In this document: piece by piece, positions 21,063-32,464 of the stretch
Layout: every line of letters starts with the position of its first letter
Position numbering within the stretch: position 1 is the first letter of the stretch
NCBI GenBank assembly: GCA_013397865.1
Contig: VZTI01004331.1
Span: forward strand, 275,093 to 339,092
DNA length: 64,000 nt
Reading direction: 5' to 3'
From: Struthidea cinerea
Taxonomy: Eukaryota > Chordata > Aves > Passeriformes > Corcoracidae
The notes under the pieces: model-generated
The model's input: the letters and a program-made list of their open reading frames with translations, nothing else
The model's database searches: none
What the model was told of the DNA's origin: nothing
Translations under genes and position numbers: made by a program

Positions 21063-23577
21063 ACCGTGTCCTCCTCGATATCCAAGACACTGAGTTCCAG
21101 CAGGTCCCACTCCATGTGAGAACAGCGCTCACGTGTGTCTGGCTGCTCGGTGCTGCACCTTTTGTATCTGGGAGTTAAATTAAACCAGCACCTTCCCACA
21201 TTGCCGTGGACTCGCATCTTGGCTGGATGGCTCAGGTGACAGCCTGTCATTTAAGGAGGTTTACTGCTGTCCCGTAACACAATCAGGGTGAAAATTAATT
21301 AAATTTTGGAAATAGCACTAAAAGTTGTTCCTTTCTGAGCTTTCTGCACTGTTCAGCAGCAAGGCTTATGGCTTTTGCCATCCCATGCCAGGTCCGCTGA
21401 GGGTGCACGATGATTTTCTGCGGCTGTGGTGCCTCAGGGGATCTTTTGCTCAGCTAAAAACCTTCCAGTGAGAAGTAAAACACTTTTTCCAGGAAATGGG
21501 GAAAAAAAATAAAAGACTTGTCAATGTTTTTAGTCTGGTTTTGTTCTTTGTATTATTGTAGAAACTCAAAAGTACCAGTGGAGGACGCAGACAGACCTGT
21601 GCTAATTGATGGGATGGAAGGATAGTCCCTGTCCCAAATTGCCCTACAATTGATGTGCCAGACAAGAGACTCTCAAATGGTTTTCCAGGAAGGTTCCTGA
21701 CTGCTTCCACTGATAACCAGATGCCTTTGCTGGTGGGTGTCACAGGTTTTTCATCCAATTTATAGGGCTGGAAAACACAAAGACCATGGCAGTGCCTCAT
21801 ATTTATGGCCAAGAGCAGCCTCTCTCTCCTGCTGGCAGATTGATCCCGTGGGTTAAAACCCTCTGGAGCTGCAATCACCACATCCACGTCCCTGTGTTGC
21901 CAAGGCAACCTCAGCGTTCACTCCGGGAATCTGGACACACGTGGCTTTGTCTTCTGGCTCTGGAACACTTCCTAAAGCTACCTCCCATCTCCTTTCTCCA
22001 GGGATGAGTCTTCGGAAAAGGCAAGTTCCTGCACTCAGGTGGGAAGTCCTTAATGTATAGGATGATTTAACTCTTGTCCCGGCCTGCCGGAGTTCTCCGA
22101 GCTTTAATTCCTCAGTGACACGGGAAGGGCCAGGGTGCGCCAGAACCAGGGGCCAGCCTTACTCCAGACCCTGCTTTTGACATTAATCATTCCCAGCTGC
22201 TTCAAAGAAAGATGGAAGAAATGCTCCACTTGATAAATTATGCAATTTTCCCACAGGAGAAGTTTCATCCTAATGGGCTGTTGGTAGCTTGTTTGTGCTC
22301 TGCAGCATGAGAATGGATATCCCTTTTCAGACCAATCTAGCAGAGCTGTAGATTCTCCAAAACAGAGATAAATGCCATTTTCTTTCTCTTTTTTTTTTTT
22401 TTTTAATATTTTTTTGCAATCTTTCCAACCTCTGAGCTTGCATAATCGCTCTTGGTGACGAGTTCCACAGCTTAATTAGGCATTGTAATCACACAGTTTA
22501 AATTGATGAGGTGCTCTGGCTGCCTTTGAACCGAGTTGGATGGGTTTGGGTTTTTTTTCTAGACATGATGAAAACAGTGGAGAACGGGATTCCCAGCCTG
22601 CTCATCCATCATTTTGTGTCTTCGTGTCACCTCTTCTCTCTTTTTGCTCTGTGCAACCCCCAAGGCAGGGAAAAGCTTTTCCCTATGTCCTGATCTAAAA
22701 CCCTTTTGAAACATGGGAAGAAAAATCCACCTTCCTCCACAGAGGAAGGCAAACCTTTTTCTTCCAGCTTTTTCCTTTGAAAGAAGGAGGAGAGAGAGGG
22801 AAACTGCATTCAGACTTCATCGTCCCATTTTGTTTTGACTTCTGGGCTAAACTGAGTCAAAACAAGATGAAGCGAGATGCTGCGAAGTTCAAATAATGAT
22901 TTAAAAAAAAAAACAACAAACCAATAGTTGATGAGATCAAAGAAAGGAGACCGATTTCAAACGTCCACCTTAAAATTAATTTTATTTTTATAGAGATTTT
23001 AAATGTTTGGAGGAACAAATATCCTGTTGCTCAGGAAGCCCAGACTAAAAACACCAAATATTCCTATCAGGAGATAGGATGAGTTATGTTGTGGTTAAGA
23101 AAACTTATTGGGGCTCAGGGAAAGTGGATTTATTTCCTGTCAGGGTTACAAATACCCTCAGTAGTTCTGAACAAGCCACTGGGAAATTAATCTTAGCAGG
23201 GATTTAAACATCCCAGTCCTGAGCGCTTCATTACCCTTTTTTGAGGTGTTTACTGCCTGCAACGGGACTGAATTCCCAGAGAGAAGGGAATGTGGGCCAG
23301 GGAAAACATCCATATGGGAACAGCAGATTTGGAGTCTAGCAGATTTTCTCATTCAACATTCTTCCTTCAACCCTTTCCTGAAAAAACCTCATCCTTCCAG
23401 TCTCCTCACAACACAAGGCGGGGAAAAAGGGAGAGATTTGAGAGGCTGGGAGAGATTTTTTTAGGGGAGGGGGAAGGTTGTGATACAAGAAATCTTGGGG
23501 GTCTCTTTGCTTTAGATTAATGGTTTTTTTTTAGTTTATTGGGTCTTTGTTGAGTTCTTTCTGTGATTCCTGCAGGT
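21063..23577. other. No gene seen; AT-rich, possible conserved non-coding DNA
   Basis: 2.5 kb without a recognised transposon. The block 22160-22550 (TTAATCATTCCC, ATTATGCAATTTTC and TTAATTAGGCATTG motifs, with a T-rich run at 22387-22418) is the best candidate for conserved non-coding sequence. A second AT-rich patch lies at 22890-23010. No coding family recognised. Confidence 0.4.
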
Positions 23578-23757
23578 GAAATCATGGAATCATCATGGAA
23601 TGGTTTGGCTCGGAGGGGACCTTAAAGATCATCCAATCCTACCCCCTGCCATGGGCAGGGACACCTCCCACTATCCCAGGTTGCTCCAAGACCTGTCCAG
23701 CCTGGCCTTGGACAATTCAGGGATCCAGGGGCAGCCAGAGCTGCTCTCAGGGCAATC
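23578..23757 (-). mobile_element. CR1 LINE 3' fragment
   Basis: Minus-strand copy with a duplicated tail (AATCATGGAATCATCATGG), then GACCTTAAAGATCATCCAAT, CCATGGGCAGGGACACCTCC and GATCCAGGGGCAGCCAGAGC. It ends near CAGGGCAATCAC. Confidence 0.95.
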
Positions 23758-24293
23758 ACAACTTCCAGCTGAAAACGTGAAAACCTGTTCTTTCCTCTCC
23801 CAGTGCAGGATTTTCCCTGCACTGATGCAGCAGGAATATGGATCCCACCTCTCCTCAGATGCTTTGCAGACCAGAGGGGAGGTTGTGCTCAGGTACAGGA
23901 TGAACTCAACATCAGCCCTGCAGCTCGCGCTGCAGAAATTGCACGTGGGCTTTAAATACTGCCACAGTTGTCTTGCGCTGATGGATTTCTCATACCGGAA
24001 AAAACATCCTTGGGCACAAAGATGACCCATAAAGTTGGACAGCAAAGGAAAATCGAACTGCTCTCCCACTGTGACGGGGCTCTTTCCCTCTCCCGTGGAG
24101 GTCTGGCACAGCCAGGACCAACTGCCACATCTGGGAGAGCGTCTCAGCCCTTATCCCACCTGCCAAGAGCAAACCAGCATTCAATTTTCAGGCAGCGGAG
24201 CTCAGCTGGAGGTTGGAGGTTGAGACCTGACTTGGTGGTTGAGGCAGAACTTTGGAATCAGGGAATATTTCTTCCGAAAGAGCGCTGTGTCCC
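23758..24293. other. No gene seen
   Basis: Unique-looking sequence between two CR1 copies; nothing recognised. Confidence 0.55.
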
Positions 24294-24813
24294 GGAGTGC
24301 TGGATCCAGCTCTGGGTTCCCCAACAGCAGAAGGACGTGGAGCTGCGGGAGAAAATCCAGAGGAGGCCACGGAGATGCTCCAAGAGCTGGAGCCCCTCTG
24401 CTCTGGAGCCAGGCTGGAAGAGCTGGGAATGTTCCCCTGGAGAAGGGAAGGATCCAGGGAGAGCTCCGAGCCCCTTGCAGGGCCTAAAGGGGCTCCAGGA
24501 GAGCTGGAGAGGGACTGGGGACAAGGCCTGGAGGGACAGGACACAGGGAATGGCTTCCCAGTGCCAGAGGGCAGGGTTGGATGGGATCTTGGGAAGGAAT
24601 TGTTCCCTGTGAGGGTGGGGAGGCCCTGGCACAGGGTGCCCAGAGAAGCTGTGGCTGCCCCTGGATCCCTGGAAGTGTCCAAGGCCAGGCTGGACGGGGC
24701 TTGGAGCCAGCTGGGATAGTAGAAGGTGTCCCTGCCATGGCAGGGGCTGGAATGAGAAGATCTTTCAGGTCCCTTCCCCCCCAGGCTACTCTGCCATTCC
24801 AGGATTCTCTGAC
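24294..24813 (+). mobile_element. CR1 LINE 3' fragment, longest uninterrupted copy (about 520 bases)
   Basis: Sense copy beginning at GGAGTGCTGGATCCAGCTCT. It covers AAGGACGTGGAGCTGCGGG, the CCCTTGCAGGGCCTAAAGGG block and GAGGGTGGGGAGGCCCTGGC, and ends in a degenerate tail CCATTCCAGGATTCTCTGA. The start coincides in the CR1 consensus with that of the copy at 50484. Three-frame stops show that the ORF2 end it may include is dead. Confidence 0.97.
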
Positions 24814-25939
24814 TCCAGATGTGTAATGCGAAGCAGAGCTGTGGGACAGGGCCCTGCCGTGGGCTGAGCGATGTCTCTTGCCAGCAGATGAGAGCTGGGG
24901 CTGTTCCCTCTCACTCAAGGGTCATTTAATTTGAAACTCGCTGCTCTGTCAGGGCCCAGGGCCACCAACCCCCTGGGGATGGCGAGACCCATCTGTTTCC
25001 CGAGCTCGGCACGTCCAGGCCATGCCAAGGAGCTCGGCTGGGCTCAGGAGGCTGTTTTGAATCTCGCCCTTTTTCTTGTGGGATTGCGTCGGGGCAGAAG
25101 CGAGTCCAGAGATGCTCTTTGATGCTGCTCTCGGATCCCGCGCTGCCAGTGTGCTGAGGGCATGGGCAGCGGGCACAGTGACACCAAAATAAATCGAATA
25201 TTTCTCTGGAATGGGGTGGGGACATCAGCAAAACCTCTGCCTTATGCAATTGCCGCTAGCATTACAGCAGATTCAAAGCAGCTGCTGTTGGCTTTCCCTC
25301 TTCCCTTTCATAAACTGGTTGTTTGTCTGTTTGCTCGGGGCTGGAGGGGAGGGAAGAAGGGAGGTGTGGGATGTAGGGAGCACAGAGATGGTCGAGCGAG
25401 GAGATGGTGCCCAGATCTTCACAAAAAGATCAGAGAATAGACGGGCAGCGGGAAGCTTGGCCAAGCTGACACGGACAGGAGTGGTTTTGTCACTGCAGGC
25501 AAAGAGGTGAGCTTGGGATGTCCATGGAGGGCCCTAAACAGGGATTGGCAGGGTTGAGTCAAAAGGGATGTTCCTGGAAACACGAGCAGGATGTTGCCTT
25601 CAAGGCATCAGCTGCCAGCAACTGAGGTACAGGATGAAAGGCTTGGAAAAAAAGGCCTTTGCTTCCTCAAGCAAACAGAAAGAGGAGTCTGATTGGTTTT
25701 TATTTTTAATTTTTTTAAGTAGCAAAGAGTGGAATTACGAGATTCGGACAGAGCCTGGGTTGGGGGTTCGGGGGACAGGACTGGCTCTAGGGCGGTGCTG
25801 GGGTGGTGACCACAGGTGGCAGAGGGGACTGACCCTACTGAGATTGGGTTTGTCTTTGCTGGGCCTGGCCTGGGAGGTGAAAGGCTCAATGAGAATTGAG
25901 GTGGTGAATGGGATGGTGCAAGAACCATGGGAGCCTTAC
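24814..25939. other. No gene seen
   Basis: No repeat or gene recognised before the next CR1. A short T/A-rich stretch lies at 25690-25722. An open frame from 25568 runs on into the CR1 at 25940 and is not evidence of a gene. Confidence 0.55.
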
Positions 25940-26357
25940 AACAGGACATTGAGGGGCTGGAACGTGTCCAGAGAAAGGAATGGAGCTGGGGAAGGGGTTG
26001 GAGCAGCAGGAGCGGCTGAGGGAGCTGGGAAAGGGGCTCAGCCTGGAGAAAAGGAGGCTCAGGGGGGACCTTGTGGCTCTGCACAACTCCCTGACAGGAG
26101 GGGGCAGCCGGGGGGGGTCGGGCTCTGCTCCCAGGGAACAGGGACAGGAGGAGAGGGAACGGCCTCAGGCTGGGCCAGGAGAGGTTTAGGTTGGATATCT
26201 GGGGAAAATATCTTCATGGAAAGGGTTGTCCAGCCCTGGCACAGCTGCCCAGGGCAGTGGTGGAGTCCCCATGCCTGGAGGGATTCAAAAGCTGTGTGGA
26301 TGTGGCACTTGGGGACATGGGTCAGTGGTGGCCTTGGCAGTGCTGGGGGAACGGTTG
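25940..26357 (+). mobile_element. CR1 LINE fragment (group iii), 5' segment split by an LTR
   Basis: Sense CR1 from GACATTGAGGGGCTGGAACG through GGAGCAGCAGGAGCGGCTGA, CTCCCTGACAGGAGGGGGCA and GGGCAGTGGTGGAGTCCCCA to GGGGGAACGGTTG. The last four bases (GTTG, 26354-26357) are the target-site copy made by the LTR insertion. The element resumes at 26798. Confidence 0.97.
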
Positions 26358-26797
26358 TGATGCCTTGAGAGGCCACCTAAAAACAGAGACTAGACCGGAG
26401 TAAAGGAATAAAGGAATAAAAGTAGGTATTTATTTGAAGGGCCTTCAAAGGTACCCCTGGGGAGCCAGATTCTACTGCCAGGATGGACCCTGAGATGGAC
26501 GGCAGCTCACGAGTTCTTCACATTTTTATAGGTTTGGTTCATTTGCCTATCAGGGTTAATTGTCCAATTAAAGCCTCAGTTTAATGATGTAATTCCCCTC
26601 AGCCTGCCCCCCTCTCAAAGGCTTTTGGTTTATACTTTTTGGGCCTAGGACAGTCTGGGTGTCCTTGAAGAGCAGGCCCGGAGAGGCTTTGTTGTGTCTA
26701 CAAGAGAGCAGAAATGAACAGGCTACAAGAAACTTCAGAGTTACACACTAAGCAGTACAGGATTTGAAAAATATAAAAGTTAAAACCCAAGGCATCA
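26358..26797 (-). mobile_element. Solo LTR, family B (ERV1-like), nested in CR1
   Basis: A 440-base element with ends TGATGCCTTG and CAAGGCATCA, flanked by perfect GTTG copies (26354-26357 and 26798-26801). Joining the flanks restores a continuous CR1, which confirms both borders. In minus orientation it has a TATA box (TTTATA on the plus strand at 26525-26530). About 95 bases further on is an AATAAA signal (TTTATT at 26429-26434), as expected of an LTR. The 4-base duplication fits class I. The 10-base terminal inverted repeats are long for an LTR. No internal viral genes are present. Confidence 0.93.
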
Positions 26798-26850
26798 GTT
26801 GGACTGGATGATCTCAGTGGGCTTTTCCACCCTGATAATTCTGTGATTCC
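26798..26850 (+). mobile_element. CR1 LINE 3' tail, second segment of the split copy
   Basis: GTTGGACTGGATGATCTCAG followed by GGCTTTTCCACC and the tail AATTCTGTGATTCC continues the element at 25940-26357 without loss of sequence. Confidence 0.95.
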
Positions 26851-27759
26851 ACGAGGCTCCTGCAGCAGGGAGGGAGGATGTGATGCACTTGTGCATGAAG
26901 GGGAGAGGGGCGAGAGCTGGGGTGAGGGAAGGAGGGAAGATAACGGAAGGGATGCAGGTGGCCCAGGAAAATCTACAAGCGAGCACTTGAACCTCCTCTC
27001 TTCCCTGCAAGCAGGAAAATCCCCCAAGGGATTTCCTTTTACCGCTTGGAGCAGCCTGCTGGAACCTCTGCAGTGTGAGAGAAATCCCCGTTCCCAAAGC
27101 ACAGCAGTGCCTACACATGCAGAGCACCTGCCTGGGGGGGTGTCCTGTGGGAAGACTGGGATGCATTTTCCATCTCACCCCAGAAAAACCATCTCTAACA
27201 CACAGCACTGTAGGAACACCCTGGGCTGTAGCTTCAAAACTCAGCCATGAAGAGGAATGGTTGGATATCTCTGACCCAGGCCCTTTCCCAATCCAATATA
27301 CTCCCTTCAGCCACATATTGCTGCCTTTATTGAGCCCAAATGCTCAGCAGCTTCTTTCTATTCAAATAATACCAAAAACATGCTCATCCAAGGGTCAGCA
27401 TGGCTTAATATATAACCAGGATTTCAGCAAACCCCAGGAGCAATCAAGTCATCACTCAAGTAGAAACAGTCCGGCCAGATATCCACAAAGAAGCCTTTTC
27501 CATCATTCCAGGAAACAGTCCCTCAGCTGTCTCCAGCAATCCTATTGTGAATAGATGTCTTTTGCCACTTTCCCAGAACATCCATAAATGCAGGGAGTTT
27601 CAAATCCGGAGAGGACGGTGCTGTTAAGCCAAGATTCAGAGTCTCAGTGGAGGCAAAGGAATTCCCTGCCATCCATCCCTCTCCCTTCAACCGGGGTGGA
27701 ATGAGCTCCAGCCCTGCCAATGATCCTCGTGGTATGGGACAAAACTCAAAAGTTTGTTG
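26851..27759. other. No gene seen
   Basis: About 0.9 kb of unique-looking DNA; open frames up to 159 codons have no recognised domain. Confidence 0.55.
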
Positions 27760-28090
27760 TCATAGAATCATAGAACCCTTTGGGTTAGAAAAGACCTGTA
27801 GGATCATGGAGTCCATCCATTCCCCCAGCACTGCCAAGGCCACCTGTAACCCATGTCCCCAGGTGCCACATCCACACATCTTTTAAATCCCTCCAGGGAT
27901 TGTGACTCAACTACTTCCCTTGACAGCCACTTCCAGGGCTGGGCAACCCTTTCCATGAAGAAATTTCCCCTAATATCCAATCTAAACATCCCCTGGCACA
28001 ACTTGAGGCCATTTCCTCTCATCCTGTCCCTGTTCCCTGGGAGCAGAGCCTGACCCCCCCGGCTGCCCCCTCCTGTCAGGGAGTTGTACA
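27760..28090 (-). mobile_element. CR1 LINE 3' fragment (group iii)
   Basis: Minus-strand copy with two tail units (CATAGAATCATAGAA). It runs through GGGTTAGAAAAGACCTGTAG, CACTGCCAAGGCCACCTGTA, CCTCCAGGGATTGTGACTC and CCTGTCCCTGTTCCCTGGG to CTCCTGTCAGGGAGTTGTAC. It is the antisense counterpart of the split copy at 25940/26798. Confidence 0.96.
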
Positions 28091-28737
28091 CACATAATTG
28101 CTGCAGTTTAAGAGTTGCTTGTCTTGATGGGTTCTCAGAGTCCAATTCACGATGAAGTCTGGATGGTGGCAGTGAAAGACTTCAGAGGTTTTGACCATTT
28201 ATTTCCTTTCCACTCCCTTCATGCCCAGCTGTCCCTTTGCAGGGAGTGGGTAAGGGATATATCCATGGAAAACACCTCCCAGCACATCATCTCTCCATTT
28301 TCTGAGGCTGTATTTCATCTGCACCTGTATTTTATCTGGGTTTTTTTCAGCTCTTTGGGCTGGTAGCCACACGTGTGTGAGGTCTCTGGGTTTGCATATG
28401 GTTCCAAGCAACCACCTCATTTCTGTGTTTCCAACATCACCATTCTCCTTCCTCTTTGGATGCTAAAAAAAAAGCAACAAACACCTGCAGGGCTGGCATT
28501 TTGCCTCACTCTTTGAGCATCTCCAGTGGGAAGGTGAAAAGGAGGAAGAGCTTGCTCTGCACACCGGGTTTCTCACCAGCCTGGGATTTATTTTCACAGG
28601 ACAAAAGCTTTGTGGACAGAACTTGTGCCCTTCGAGTGCTGAATCTTCACCCATCTGCCTGAGACCTCCTTTTTCTCACAGCCACTGGACTTGGTTTAGT
28701 TTTGCCCACTACAGCAGTGCTCTGGTGTTGGGTCACA
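28091..28737. other. No gene seen
   Basis: Nothing recognised; short open frames only. Confidence 0.55.
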
Positions 28738-28790
28738 GCTTGGACTCGACGACCTCAGAGGTCTTTTCCATCCTAAATGATTCTGTGACC
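28738..28790 (+). mobile_element. CR1 LINE 3' tail only
   Basis: CAGCTTGGACTCGACGACCT, CAGAGGTCTTTTCC and the tail AAATGATTCTGTGACC are the last 50 bases of a sense CR1. Confidence 0.85.
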
Positions 28791-29366
28791 CATCTCCTTT
28801 CAGGAGAGCCAGGAAAATAAGCACAGGGGGAATCTTCTCACCTTCCCATTCTCCTCCTGAGCCTGCCAGGCATCCTCACGCTGTGCCAGGGAGTGAAAGC
28901 AGATGGAGACTCCCACACAGCTCTCAGCAGCTGTGCCGGTGGCACACACTCCTTGAATCCCTGATGATTCCCTGACCTTGGACAGGAGCTGCTCTGGCTG
29001 CTCTCGTGTGCAGGGCTGTGCTTCTCCAAGTACCTTAAAAGTAGCTTGAAAAGACCCAGAGAGAGGTGAGCTGAGCCCTTCCCTCCCCTTCCACATTTTC
29101 CCTGCTGTTTGTTTATCAAAGACCAACATTCTGCATTTCGTGTTGCTCTGTGTTTCTGCTGTATTGGTGCTGTGATTGATGTTCTCTGTTGGTTTTGTGT
29201 CACGCACCTCTTTTCCCTTTTTTTATTGCTTAGGATTAGGAACAGGAGCAGGTACATTTCCAATCCCATTATCCGCCTTTCACCTGAACGAAAAGTTTTC
29301 CAGTCACTAAGGTGAAGTAACCACATGATGCTACCAAAAACCTCTTCTTTCTCCTAAAGGAGACTC
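28791..29366. other. No gene seen
   Basis: No repeat recognised. A 162-codon minus-strand open frame (28838-29326) overlaps other frames and has no recognised domain. Confidence 0.5.
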
Positions 29367-29372
29367 TCAAAC

Positions 29373-29745
29373 TGTGGATGCTGAAAAGCTTTGGTAGAGA
29401 AATTTTTCAGCTTTCTGCAGCGTTCTGGGAGAACTTTGCAGTTCTCACAGAGGCTATGAAAACACTGCTATGGGTTTTTGTAAACTAACTCTTTATCTTG
29501 CACCTGGGTTTGTTGTGCAAGGTTGTTATGGTTCCAGCCTTCTGATATTTTGGAATAAGTGTCTTAGAGCTTGACCAATCCCCTCAAGGGGTGGATGGCC
29601 GAGCACCCAACTGTCTTATGCCATTCAACACACTCTTTGCAATCCCTGTTATAAAAGATGAATTAATTAATTAACAAAGATCAGAACTGCTTTCCTTCTG
29701 AACTTGTCGTGCCATTCCTCGTCGTTAGTGCCGCTCACAGCGACA
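29373..29745 (+). mobile_element. Solo LTR, family A (ERVK-like), second copy
   Basis: A 373-base element beginning TGTGGATGCTGAAAAGC and ending CAGCGACA, flanked by a perfect 6-base duplication TCAAAC (29367-29372 and 29746-29751). It closely matches 9364-9741 along its whole length, in the same orientation, including the block CTTGACCAATCCCCTCAAGG. TATAAAA lies at 29650-29656. Independent target sites show two insertions, not a segmental duplication. Confidence 0.92.
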
Positions 29746-29751
29746 TCAAAC

Positions 29752-31644
29752 AAATGAAGAATTAGCTGAGGCACGGTTTTATGAATATTCTGAATAATAC
29801 TTGTTTCTCATTTCTTTTTAGCACAACTTCACTCCTGCTTTAGTCCTGAAGCTGTCACGGTTGTAAGAATCTATGGCAAAAAAAATGAGGCTGAGAACCC
29901 TGCGTTGCATATCAGTAACAGCAAGAGCAACAATGCAACAAAACGTAGAAAATCTTATAAAAACCTAAAATAAATTATATACATCCAAGTTAATTAGAAA
30001 AGGAATTAAAGGAATTAAAAAATACTTATCCTTTTTTTTTTCCCCAAGTGTGTGGGGTTGTTTTCTCACCCAGATGAAATTTTACATCCAGGGATGTAGA
30101 GAATATTTTGGCAGAGGTAGGTGACCTCTCCAGAGCTCTTAGTGGGATGCCACGACGTTGGCCATTGTTTCATTCTCCTTTTGTTCAGCATTTCTTTCCT
30201 TTATATCAGCAAAAGCTTTGAGTGAGGAAAAATGCAAGAGGAGGCTTTAATTCAAGCCAGAGAGGGGAGTAGCAGGCTGAGGGTTGAGCAAGAGGTGAGG
30301 CAGCTCTACCTGAGCATTAAAGGGCTCAGAAAAACCCACAAAGATGAAAGAGGATTTGAAACCAGAGCCTGTAGTGCTTTTTTGCCTTGCAATAATACGG
30401 TGAGAGTTTTAAGGAGTTCTGATACAAATGAAGAATTGGATTTTTCACATTTTACTCGAACTATTTCATTATTAAAAATAAAAAGAGATGGACTAAAACA
30501 AAGGAGTTATTTATTCTCAGCGGTTATTCTCTAAGGACAGTGTCCACATATAGAAATGATTTTTTATTTTAAATACTTTCAGGATCCTTGAAGTAAATTT
30601 CTAGCTTGGTCAAACTTCAATACATATCAACTCTTCCTCTGGTCTTTTTGTTTACCTGTGGCACACCTAAGGGTGGAACTGAGTGTGAGTGAGAGCCAAA
30701 TCCAGCGTGCAGAGGTGGAAGGCTCAGCTTTTGAGTGACATCCTCTGTGCCACTTGCACGTCTTTGTCGTGGTTGAAAAATTCAAGGTAAACTGAGGAAG
30801 CCCCGTGGCCACAGAGGGAAAGGATTTGAGGAGAGATTGGCATCCAGGAGGACTGAGGACAATGGGGAGGCACCAAATGACACTGAAAAACACAAGAATT
30901 TTTTTCACAATGATATTGAGCCATTGCCAGACCAAAATTGGGGGAAAAAAGGTGTTGATAATGATGAAGACAGAAAAATTCCCTAAATATTTGTGCCTTG
31001 TCATTGGGAACAGTCAGATGATAGAATGCCAGCCTGGATGGTGAAGTGGGGGCAGCAACCATTAATTCTTGACTCACACAGGTCTAACTGCACCCAAGAG
31101 TTTTCAAAGAGCTGCCTGAGGAGGTCTCTGGAACAGAAATGATGTTTTTTTTCACTTGGTTTGGGTGGTTCTGAATGATGAGAGCCGGGCTAAAGTCGTA
31201 ACTGTGTTTTCCAAAAGGTAAATGGGATATCCTAGGAAAGTGTACGTCCCTTGTCCTGGCATTAATCCCAGGCTAAAAAATCCAGCATCTCACACAGGAC
31301 ACAATAAATTAAGGGAAAATAATAAATAGAGGAAGGAAATTAAAGGAGGGTAACAAAAGTAAGACAAAGCAGTAATGCTGTCAAGTGAATTTGGTACCTG
31401 ATAAAAATAGGATTACGAAGTTTTACAGAATTGTAACAGATCTTAAAGATCTTGTCAAAAAGTTACAGAAAGCGGTGCTTTAAGCTAGTCCTGGGTTTAG
31501 TTTGAATAACAATGGCGAGCACGGCATGCGGAAGACATTAAATAGCCCTCAAAGCAGCTAATTAATGGGATTCAGAGTGTAATTGTAAAGGCAGTAATTA
31601 AAGTAGTGACCATGTTCCCACTGGGGTAGGGCAGAAAGCATTTC
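29752..31644. other. No gene seen; AT-rich
   Basis: AT-rich sequence (especially 29930-30045 and 30370-30600) without a recognised repeat. Segment 31480-31610 has TAATTAA-type cores and may be conserved non-coding DNA; unverified. Confidence 0.45.
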
Positions 31645-31835
31645 CATGCTCTTTAACATCTGAATTAATGACCTGAAGAGAGCAGACACTGGCTGTTGAT
31701 AAAACCTTCCAGGTGACCCAGAGATCAGGGAAGTCATAAATGACCGAGGAAGGAATTATGCAATGCAGAAAAATGTTTATCCATTCGCTGACACGCGATG
31801 AGGATGAAGCTGAACGTGGCCAAGTATGAGGGAGG
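31645..31835 (+). pseudogene. Old CR1 ORF2 (reverse transcriptase) relic
   Basis: The plus strand reads TGCTCTTTAACATCTGAATT then AATGACCTG, which resembles the CR1/LINE reverse-transcriptase LFNxFINDL stretch with a stop inside it. At 31786-31833 GCTGACACGCGATGAGGATG and AAGCTGAACGTGGCCAAGTA resemble the downstream ORF2 block (ADxNLMKFNxxKC). Frame is broken between them. The match is from memory of the family and is degenerate; an unrelated old LINE is possible. Confidence 0.42.
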
Positions 31836-32464
31836 ACAGCAGCAATCCATGGGCAAGGGCGTTGGGAATTTGGGGGTGTGGTGGGAACCATCTGGATCTG
31901 GGCTCCCACCGCTGCTTGGGGACCAAAGGATGGATGTGAACATGGTACGGGAACTTAAAGTAGGGATGGGAGGACCGGGCTCAGTCCTGAAACCAGCACT
32001 GGAGGGTGGTTTGGAAGTTCAGGGAGACACAGCTTGTGGGAAGCGCTGGCAGCCGGAAAGGGCCGGAAGAGCCCTGGGATGATTTGTGGAAGGGAGAAAT
32101 GCCTTACAGATGGTTTGGTTTCTTGTGCTCTGAGCTCACAGCTCCAAGCTCAAAGGCAGGACCCCTCTGGGAATTCCCTTGGGAATTTTGGAAATCATAG
32201 GTGCAGAGGACAGTCAAATCCTACACTGGAGTGTGGAGCTCTGCCTGGCGGTGCCTGCTGGCCCCAGGACCAAGGACACGGACACAGGGCTGCCACATGT
32301 CCTCCAGACACGAGTTGCCAGAGGTGCTGAGGCTCCTGAGTTTGCTGCTCGCAGACCCAGACCCAGCACGGCCGTGTCAGGGAGCTAAGCCCATTATTGG
32401 AGCTCCTGGCGGGAGCTTTGGGCTGCTCTGGGTCTTGGTTTCTTCATGTTGAGTCACAAAATTG
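31836..32464. other. No gene seen; may continue the decayed CR1 relic
   Basis: No confident feature. The first 120 bases may be further decayed ORF2 sequence. Confidence 0.45.

Noticed and set aside
25568..26368. 266-codon open frame on the plus strand, the longest in the window
   Set aside because: Its second half is translated CR1 3' sequence and it runs into the nested LTR; the CR1 3' region is non-coding in this frame.
29220..29245. TTATTGCTTAGGATTA, similar to the start of miR-137
   Set aside because: Only the first part matches; the mature sequence diverges and no matching hairpin arm is seen.
9364..29745. Family A LTRs as the two ends of one 20-kb provirus
   Set aside because: Each has its own target-site duplication and no retroviral genes lie between them.
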